From: Nymphaea colorata
Lineage: Eukaryota > Streptophyta > Magnoliopsida > Nymphaeales > Nymphaeaceae
Direction of reading: 5' to 3'
Assembly (NCBI RefSeq): GCF_008831285.2
Contig: NC_045149.1
Coordinates: 9,138,417 to 9,202,416 of the forward strand
Length of the DNA: 64,000 nucleotides
The notes under the pieces are model-generated. The model had not been told where the DNA came from. It saw nothing but the letters and a program-made list of their open reading frames with translations, and did not search any database. Every line of letters begins with the position of its first letter. Position 1 is the first letter of the stretch. A program made the translations under genes and the position numbers. Of the stretch, positions 48,401 to 58,395 are shown piece after piece.

Positions 48401-51400
48401 CAACTATGCATCGTTTTCCTTCTATGCTTATTTGACACGCCCTGACGCCCACAGAACTGGTCTCAACTATCAGACCATTTGTCTAAGCACAAGATGCTGC
48501 GCTTAATCTTGTGATGCGACCAACGATTATTTTTTCTGTTGGATGTGTACGGCCGTACCCCCGTACCCAAGTTTTTTAAAAATGGTCCGTACCCGTACCA
48601 ACACCGGCACCCATACCTATGTGACATAGCTTGTCACACTCCCTCTTACTTTCAAACCCTGGTGGTTGCCACATGTAGACAGTTTTTGACGAATCTTTAT
48701 AAAGAAAAACATTCTTTGCATCGAATTGAATTATAATCCAGCCACAATGACCTGCCATAAAGATAATCAATCGCATAGTGATCATTTTGGGGCAACAAGA
48801 GAGAAGGTCTGGAAGAAATTTACATCATATGTCTGCATATAATCCTTGGCTACTAGTCTAGCCTTGTATCTTCTATGGTGCTATTTGGATTATACATGAC
48901 TGTGTACACTCATTTGCATCCAACAATGTCAACATCTGCTATAGAGAGGTGCAACAAACTCCCAAGTACCTCTAGAAATCAGTGGATCCATCTCTCCTTG
49001 CATGGCTTATTTCCATTGAGAATCTAATAGTGCCTGGTGATGGCTCAATGGAATAGATATGGCAAATAGATTTGAGATAGAGGTTCGTAACTTCGTATAC
49101 TCTTTCCCAGTCTCAGTCTGTTAGAGATGGGATGCAGTTTGCATTGTCGTTTCTCATTTCTCTAGCCTATAGGGAGATCGTCATCTATTATGAAGTTAGG
49201 AGAAATATTAGAACTGCCAACATGCTCAAGAGTGCTTATCTCAAGAGAAGACAAAGACGAAGGACCATGATTAGGAGGAAGTTTTCTGGTGTAGACCAGT
49301 GGTGGATTTTAATATCATGAAGAAGATGAAACTGAGTGTTAGATACCAGATATAGGATCACAGGCCGGGTCCATTGGACTGACCTGATAACCACTATAAA
49401 TAGGGTTGGTAGGCCAGATCAGGGGAGGATCGCAGCTTTGAGAAAGTTTTACCTCTGGGAGGAAGAAGCCCTAATCTGGGATTAGGGCGTGGGGGTGCGT
49501 GTGTCATCTTGGGTTTTCTTGTAAAGGGGTGGGTGAGTTACCGGGCTAACTCCAAAGTCCAAGGGAATAGACTCTATAGGAATAGGCAAAAGGAAGAGAA
49601 TCCTGTACATGAACCTGAGTACAAAATTTAACATGGAAAAAATAAGGGATTGACTTCGAAGAAGGTGACATCCACATTAACATACTCTTTTTTAGAGATG
49701 GGTTCATAACTTTGAAATCCCTTTTGTTGCTTAGGGTAGCCAATGAAAACACACTTTATTGTTTGAGCGGTCAATTTGCCCTAGTTTTGTCCAAGTTTAT
49801 GAACAAAATAGACACAGCCAAATACTATAGGAGTTATCAGAAATAAGGGTCGGCCAGGGTAAATGTTCCAAATATTTGCTCATCAATATTTGAGGATGGC
49901 ATACACTTTATGAGATAGCATGCAGTAAGAATGACATCTCCCCAAAAGGATGAGGGCATACTTGATTGGAGCATGAGTATGGGCAATACCTAGAAGGCGC
50001 TTATGTTTTTTTTTTTCCACTACGGCATTCTGCTAGGAGGTTTGAGGGCATGTAAATTGAGTTTGAATCTCATTTTTTGATAAAATTGCATTAATTAAAC
50101 AGATTTGAGCTCAAGAGTATTGTCAATGCGAACGCATTTGACAAGAGAATCAAACTGAGTTTTTTTTTCAAGAATGAAAGTTGTGAGAATAGAAATTACA
50201 TCAGATCTCTCCTTTGTTAGAAAAACCCAAGATAACATGGAAAAATCTTAACAATGATCATATAATATTTAGACTGGAACCTATTTGGAACACGAATCAA
50301 TAACCATTGAACCAAATCAAAAGGACTCTAACTTGAAAGACTCTAATTGGAGGGAAAGGAACCTCGATAGTGTTTTCCCAATTGACAAGCTTTACATTGG
50401 GATGTATTAACCTTCAATAGAATACAAAACCAGGCCTCATAGCCTTAACAAAACAAGTGAATAGCCATCCTTTATATAGAGGGAGACTACACAAGAGAGA
50501 AGAGGAACTAGACGTTGGACTGGTTCCAACGACTAGAAATCTAGCCGTTGGGACTAGTCAATGCCTAGTCAAAAAGGAAAAACATAAAATAAACAAAATG
50601 AAAAATACATAAAGAAAAAGGAAAATACATAAGGAAAAAGAAAAAATTACATAAATATCCTAAGTACCAGAATATATATGTATATATATATATATATGGA
50701 CACATGCATTCTAATAGGGTCGCACCAGCACCAACACCGATGCGGGTGTGGGTATGCCACCATAGTTGACGCACCCGTGTGACTTAGGCTTGGAGCTGCA
50801 CAATGGGGCAGACAGAAATAAGAGAGGCTGTGTGGCTTGTTTTTTCATCAGCTTTGAATAAGCAAATGGCACTCTTAGCTTTATTGGTAGAGATAAACCC
50901 AATAGTGTACGGAACACCTTTATAATGTAAGCTTGGTATTGGTAGCTATTTCTGCAGTGATGGTTCCCCAAAAGTGGATGATGTTGTCTGCATAATGAAT
51001 GGGCCCAGTGAAGATTGAAATGGCAACCAGTAGAGGGTGTTTGCTTGAATAGCTGCCCAAATAAGATCAGTTCAGTGAATAGCAGATGAATAATCATATG
51101 CTTCTGGAAGAGAATCGAAGAATTTCTTGGGAATCCGACAAGATCAATTCATTGAGGCTATCAAGAGCAAAGACAAATAGCACAGGGGAGAGGAAACGTC
51201 CCTGCCTTACTCCTTTATCCAAGGGTGGGGCCTTCCTATTGAACCATTTATGGAGACAATGGCTTGTGAGTTGCAAATTGGAAAGAGATAGAGTAGGTGT
51301 TTTTCGTGCATCTTTTCAGCAAGGTTTTAGTAATGGGTAAGGTTCTCCAAGTATGGAATGAGAGGAAAAAGAAAGTTTGCTTTCATCTCAAATAAATGAA

Positions 51401-54400
51401 TTATCCCTAGATGGGAACGTTGTATATAAGGCACGTAGTTAAAATGTCAGACATATCGTGTTGCCCATTTTTTGACACTTCCATTTCATAAAATGAAGTG
51501 CCAAAGAGTCTTGGTGTGTAAAAGTGTCAAATACTCCAACACTGAAAGCTCTTTGGACTTTGGAGTGTCCAGACATAGCTATTGAGTGTGCTGCTAGTTT
51601 CTATGAACTCTGCTCCTTATTTCTTCCTAAGCTGTTTGTTATTTGTGATTGTCCTTCCATAGCATTACCACACTATTCCCATTTTCTAGGTTCGAGTTGA
51701 GTACCATGGTGATGCTGCAGTGGTTGAGGTAGCTGGAAGCTTCAATGGTTGGCATCATCCAATAAGAATGGAGGCAGATGCAACTTCAGGGATCCAGAAT
51801 ACAAGTGGAGCAAGGTTTTTCTATTGAAGTTTTGTTTCCATGTCTCAATCTAAAGAACATTCTGTTTCATTTTCTCATTGTGTAGTGCCTAGAATAAAAA
51901 AATTCACTTGTATAACATTAACCTCCTCAAAGTATTCTAATATGTTATGGTTTGAGTGGTTGCTGATCTGATTCTGTTAAAGCTTATCACCTTCCAATAA
52001 CATATTGTTTTGAATATTTTTTTTTCTCACATTTACACAGAATAAGCTGCTTTTTCCATGCATGGTTGGATCTTTTGGTAACCCAGTATCTGATCTGCCA
52101 TACACTGACTTGTCATTCCAACAAGCCAGCTCGGGGTTGTGGCCTAGTCAGGTTTATTCTGTAACTTAATATAAGTATAGGTAAAGTTAGGTACTTCAAC
52201 ATCATGCTAAATTCTCAATTACATTATAAAGTTCATCTTATGGTAAGCAAATTAGGCTAGATTCAAATGAATAATGATCCCATATCTGAAATTTTTTTAA
52301 ACTTGATGGACCAAAGTTGCTTAATGCAGCCTGACTTGAAACCACTAGCTGCTAACATGTGCCTGGTACAAAGGCTCCTCACCATTGAGAAATTTGTGAG
52401 CTTTTATGTACAACACAAGTACTAAAATCTACACATTCAAACGTGTCTAATCCAAGGAGGCTAAGCCCGGCATGTGGCACCAATTTAGATCATTAGATGA
52501 CATCATCATGGATCTCTGCCAAGAGGCACAATTGAGGTGCTGAAACACTTAATTTCATTCAATTTGTGGGCCTTAAGTTCAACCCCCCCAGGAAGGTGGA
52601 TGGAGCTCTATAGAAAGGATTTGAAATTTAAGGCCATGATACCTTATGGCTTTGCCGAAAGGTGTGATACACTTGTGAGCCTCTTGCCCTTCAAACATCT
52701 GTATGCAAGAGTTCATGATATATGAACAAATGCAATGCCAGATGTGGATTACTACTATGACATCAAAATGCAAAGAAGTAAAATCTTCTGTTGGAGTAAG
52801 AAACATGAAACAGGGAAATCTGTTAAGGATAGAAATCCCATAAAGCAAATTGTGACTTCAAACTTGGATGTCTTGAAATTTGCATCTGATCTGTTATTCA
52901 GAGTCCTGATTGCACGGTAAGCCACTTTGAACAAAGTCTCATATATGGGGAAAAAAATTAAGTTACTTTACTTAACAGAGTCCTTATGTTAAATTTGACG
53001 GCTTGTAATTCATAATTGTTGTAGTCCACTTAACTATGTCATCATCAGGAAAGGTGAACCAACTGTTGCATTACAGCAGGAAATGAAAATTAAAAATGCT
53101 GGTCTCAGCCTTATGTAAGTTTGGCAAAAGTACAATTAGAAGGATGAGAAGCTCCTTTTCCACCTTGTCTTTTTCCTCAGTAAAATCATCAATCATGTCA
53201 GTCAACAGATCCATAGAGTTCATAATGCTTCTTTTTGCCTATGCATATTTAGTTATGGTCCGTGGAATATTTACTTTTGCAGATATTCTTTCTAACGTCT
53301 ATCTATTTCCTTTTTCTTCTTTTGCGATCACCATTGTTGTGTTCTTTCTCTCTTGCATTGTAAAGTTTTGGTAGCCTTACTTCAGTCCTTAATTTCTGCT
53401 TTTCTTACTGACATTTGTTGCAGGTTACCAATGTCATGGTCAACTATTTTATGGCTTTATCCTGGAGTTTATGAGGTCATAAGCATTAAACATTTCCCTG
53501 ATTGATCTATAGTTTCAATTGATGGTCTCATGCCCTAAATGAAGTTGGTTCATAGTGGTCATATCGTTAAATGAATTGTCAATTGTGTTAATTTGGTAAT
53601 GGCTATGACTAGTAAAATTTTGTTTAGCCAGTGCATTTGACTGGTTCTGGACCAACAACTCGTCTGATTCATCGTTAATTTTTGCTACCATGCTAGTGGT
53701 TTCTATGGATTTTACTAGTCAGTCTTCATCATAATTCTTAAGTTTCTTGCTTGGTGATCTTTCTTATGAGAATTTGACATAGGCTGCCAAAAGGGCCTTT
53801 TACCTTCTATACATTTTCTCTCATAATTTGTAAATGACAAAGTAACATGCTAAATCTAGTTTAAACAACAAAATGCCATTGCACACTCCTATTCTCAGAA
53901 CATCCATCGTTGCATAAGTGATGACCATAACCTTTTTCTATTGCAATAAGCAATTGAACTAATGATTTGAAAAATGAAAAGAAATGTTTCCTCTATAAAT
54001 TTGTGCTGCCAGCAAGCACAATTTAAATGCTTGTGACATTCCCTTATATTAGAACCAATAGTGGGATTTGGATCTGATGCCAATTTTTGGCTGATAAGAA
54101 CTATCATGACATTGACTCTTTTTGTTTTGACCTCTTTATGTATTCAAGTTGAAGTGTCAAAATTTTGTTTGAACGCTGGACCAACAATGACGCTTGCATA
54201 AAGACCATTTGAGGTCCAATATTTTGAATGTGTTTGACAACATATGAGTTGAATACCTTGAACTCTAAGAAGCTAATGCTTCTTTTTCTCCAAATCAAGG
54301 CAGTCTTTACTATAAACAAATATATTATATTTCCTTATCGAAAAAGAAAATGGTTAAAAACTAGGTGCTGAGTGTACCATTTTCAAGTGTAGCAGCTATG

Positions 54401-57400
54401 GTCGGTCATTAGAGAAAAATATTCAGCAAATTTAGGTGGTCTTTTGATCACTGCACGAACCTTTTAACTTACATGAAAACTTGTGCAAAAGAAGTCACAT
54501 AGAACATTCTTGGTGGTTGTTGACGTATGATATATTTGGGTCACCTATTTGGGTCTGGATCTGGACCCGATCCAGTGCATTGCTGTTATAACCCTACTTA
54601 GCCCATGTAAACCCTAATTTTCAATAAGTGAATGAAAATCTAAGAGAGAGAGTGTCTGGTTGCTAGTGGGCACCAGTCCTCACCCGTGGTTTTTTCCCTC
54701 GTGTTGAGGGGTTTTCCACGTTACATCGTGTTTCTCTTCTTTGTCTTTGTTTCTACATGGCATCAGAGCCAAATCTCTAGAAAAAAAAAATTTGGCTCGA
54801 CTTGTTGTCGTGAAGTTTCGGCTGATCCTCCGCCATCGCTCCTGCTACCGTGTTCTACTATGGAGGATTTCCTTCGGAAAAGGAGGATTGTTCATGAGAC
54901 CTCTTGTAGCTATACCCCTCCTCAAAATGGGGTCGCTGAGAGGAAAAATCGTCAGTTGCTTAATGTCACCAGAGACCTCTTGTTTCAAAGGAATCTTCCT
55001 AAACATTATTGGGGAGATGTTGTTCTTACTAGTGCATACTTGATTAACTGTATGCCTAGTCATGTGTTAAATGGGCGGACTCCCTACTCTATGCTTTCAG
55101 GGAATCGTCAACCCTTTCACCTACCCCATCGTGTCTTTGGGTGTGTTTGCTTCATTCATGATCACAACCCTAATGTTAAAAAACTTGATCCAAGGTCAAT
55201 CAAGGGAATACTTGTTGGCTCTCCTACTCAAAAGGGGTATAAATGTCTTGATCCTACCACTGGTCGTGTTTACGTTACCAAGGATGTCACATTCTTGGAA
55301 CATGCCTCTTATTTTGGTGAGAATCCTCTTCCGGGAGAGAAGTCTATGTCAAGGGAAGAGTATTCTCCGAGCCAAGAAATTCAATTTACAGATTTCTTAG
55401 AGTACAAGCGGGAAGAGAGTCCACCAGTTGTTGAGGTGCTTGAACATGAGAAGAAGGAAGGGTGCTCCACGGGGACGGAAGAGGAATTTAGTCGCTTGTT
55501 TGGGCAGGTGTACTCGAGGCGAAGAATTCGTACAGATAAGGTGACTGATGGTAAGAACTCTACTCCTAATCTCAATCCTACTTCTTCCCTGAATGACCCA
55601 AGTCATGCCCAAAATAAACCTGTTGAAGAAGACATTCAGACAGAAACTGAAAATGAGGAGCTTCCCATTGCCCTTAGAAAGCGTGTCAGGTCATGTACTC
55701 AACACCCTATTGGTAACTTTGTGTCATATTCTAGACTGAGCAGAGATTACAAATGTTTTATATCATCTCTTTCTTTGGCTTTGATTCTCAGGATTGTTAC
55801 AGAGGCTCGAAGTGATCCCAAGTGGACTCATGCTATGCAATAAGGGATGGAAGCCTTGAACAGAAATCAAACATGGAAAGTGGTAGAAATCTCTGAAGCA
55901 GCTCATCTGGTTGAATCCAAGTGGGTCTACACCATTAAGTACAAACCAGATGAGAATGTTGAGAGGTACAAAGTTCGCCTGGTTGCCAAGGGGTTTAGTC
56001 AGAAATATGGGATTGACTACTTGGAGACGTTTGCTCCTCTTGCAAAGATGTACTTAATGGAGAGATCTTGAAGAAGAAGTGTATATGTGTATGCCCCCCG
56101 GATATGAGAAGACTGTTAGAGTTATTATTTCTCTAGCAGGGTTGAAGGAGTGGAAGATGTACCAACTTGATGTTAAGAATGTTTTTCTCAACGGAGATCT
56201 TGAAGAAGAAGTGTATATGTGTATGCCCCCCCGGATATGAGAAACCGGGAAAATGCTGTAAACTGAGGAAGGCTTTGTATGTGCTCAAACAGTCTTCCCG
56301 AGCATGGTTTGAACGTCTTAGACTTGTAATGAGACGACATGGCTACAATCAAGGAAACAGAGATCATACTCTGTTCGTTAAGAGGAAGGAGGGTAAGGTT
56401 ACTCTTTTGTTAATCTATGTTGATGATATGATTGTTACAGGTGATGATGAAGATGAGATAACAAGATTAAAGGGTTTACTGGCTGCTGAATTTGATCTCA
56501 AGGACCTTAGCAAACTAAAATATTTTCTTGGTATTGAAATTGCTAGATCAGGTACGACTTGTGTTAAATCAAAGGAAGTATACCTTGGATTTACTGAATG
56601 AGACAAGAAAACTAGGGTGTAGACCGGCGTCTACTCCTCTAGATGTTGGACACAAACTAAGTATTAAGGATGGAGAACCTCTGTGTGAAGAGGCTAAGGG
56701 GAGGTATCAACTATCAACGTCTGGTTGGAAGATTGATATCTCTTACTCTGACTAGACTAGATATTACCTTTGTTGTTAATGTGATGAGTCAGTTCATGCA
56801 TGCTCCAACTGATGTTCACATGAAGGCAGTTGACAGGATTTTGTGTTACTTGAAAGGGAATCCAGGCAAGGGGCTTCTATATGTGAAAGAAGGGCTTATT
56901 GAGATTGAAAGGTATTTTGATGCTGACTGTGCAGGCTGTGTTGATACTAGAAGATCCACTTCATGGTACTGCATCTACTTGGAGGGAAATCTTGTTGTTT
57001 AGAGGAGCAAGAGACAAGATGTTTGTTCTCGCTCAAGTGCAGAGGCTTAATATAGGGTTGTTGCTATGGGAGTGTCAGAATTACTATGGATGAAGGTGTT
57101 GTTGACTGATATTGGTATAAAGATTGAAGGACCTATGAAGATGTACTATGATAATAAGTCCGCAATAAATCTGGCCAACAACCATGTGTTACATGATCGA
57201 ACGAAACATATCGAGATTGACCGCCACTTCATCCGGGAGAGTATTGATGCCAGAGAGTTGATTCTACCATATATGAAGTATGAAGATCAAACTGCTGATG
57301 TTCTGACGAAAGCCTTACCTTTGACTCAGTTTGAGAGAAATGTATCCAAGTTGGGCATGTTTGATATGTATGCTCAACTTGAAGGGGAGTGTTGATGTAT

Positions 57401-58350
57401 GATATATTTGGGTCACCTATTTGGATTTGGATCTGGACCCGATCCAGTGTATTGCTGTTATAGCCCTACTTAGCCGGTGTAAACCCTAATTTTCAGTAAG
57501 TGAATGAAAATCTAAGAGAGAGAGTGTCTGGTTGCTAGTGGGCACCAGTCCTCACCCGTGGTTTTTTCCCTCGTGTTGAGGGGTTTTCCACGTTACATCG
57601 TGTTTCTCTTCTTTGTCTTTGTTTCTACAGTGGTATTTCTCACATTCAAGGCTCACATCTTATTTGGTGCAAAAAATGCAAGGATCTTGATCTTCTGATG
57701 ATGTATCATTTTTCCCTTCATATGTTGTTTTTCCATGTAACTGACAAGCCATAATGCACTGAGTGCTTCTTAATTGCAAAACATAACTTCAAAGAAGTTG
57801 GAAGGTAAGTAATATGGATGTTGTATCACATTCATCTCCAAGGTGATTGGCACTTGGACCTATGTTTTTAGATGATCCTAATAAGTGTTCATAGTTCATA
57901 AACACACACATACACATGGGAAAATACGTTAACCAGCAATTATTTTGGGATTGGTTTTCCCGGTCTCTTTCCTTCCCTAGGATCAATGGGTCTTAGGGTG
58001 GAGAGGATGGTTTTGGAAAGGAAATGCAAGAAAAAGATGGAAAGAGAGACAAAGCAGGTGAGAGTGCATGAAAGAAACAGAGGGGATTATGTATAGGAAA
58101 GTTGGTAAAAACCAGACTACTTAGGTAACCAGACCTATTGAAATCATCTGGCTGCCAAATGTTGTCTGATGGCACAATATTTGAAAACTGCCTTTAAAAG
58201 TACTCTGCTATAGGAGCATTAGCAATGGTTTATGGTATAGCCACGGTTATGGTGTTTTTAGTAACAGTTATAGTGCTTTTTAGTGGTGGGTTTAGATATT
58301 CATCCATCTAGCCACATCCAGCAGCCAGCTGATTTCAGTTTCCCGATATA

Positions 58351-58395
<45 letters not shown>

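Larger units (their letters stand above)
47311..51689 (+). other. PTST-like intron 9 (4.4 kb) with transposon fragments
   Basis: GTACTT to TTTTCTAG. It contains a GC-rich insertion (about 47597-48645), a minus-strand Copia fragment and a minus-strand LINE fragment. The stretch 51345-51689 holds nothing recognised. Confidence 0.85.
54513..57634 (+). mobile_element. Ty1/Copia retrotransposon E5, gag/protease deleted
   Basis: Target duplication GTGGT (54513-54517 and 57630-57634). LTRs are 240 bp each with about eight differences. PBS TGGCATCAGAGCC is present. The interior is only 2.6 kb: the leader jumps straight into the end of the integrase core. LTR and protein sequence place it in the same family as E2. 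Confidence 0.94.
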
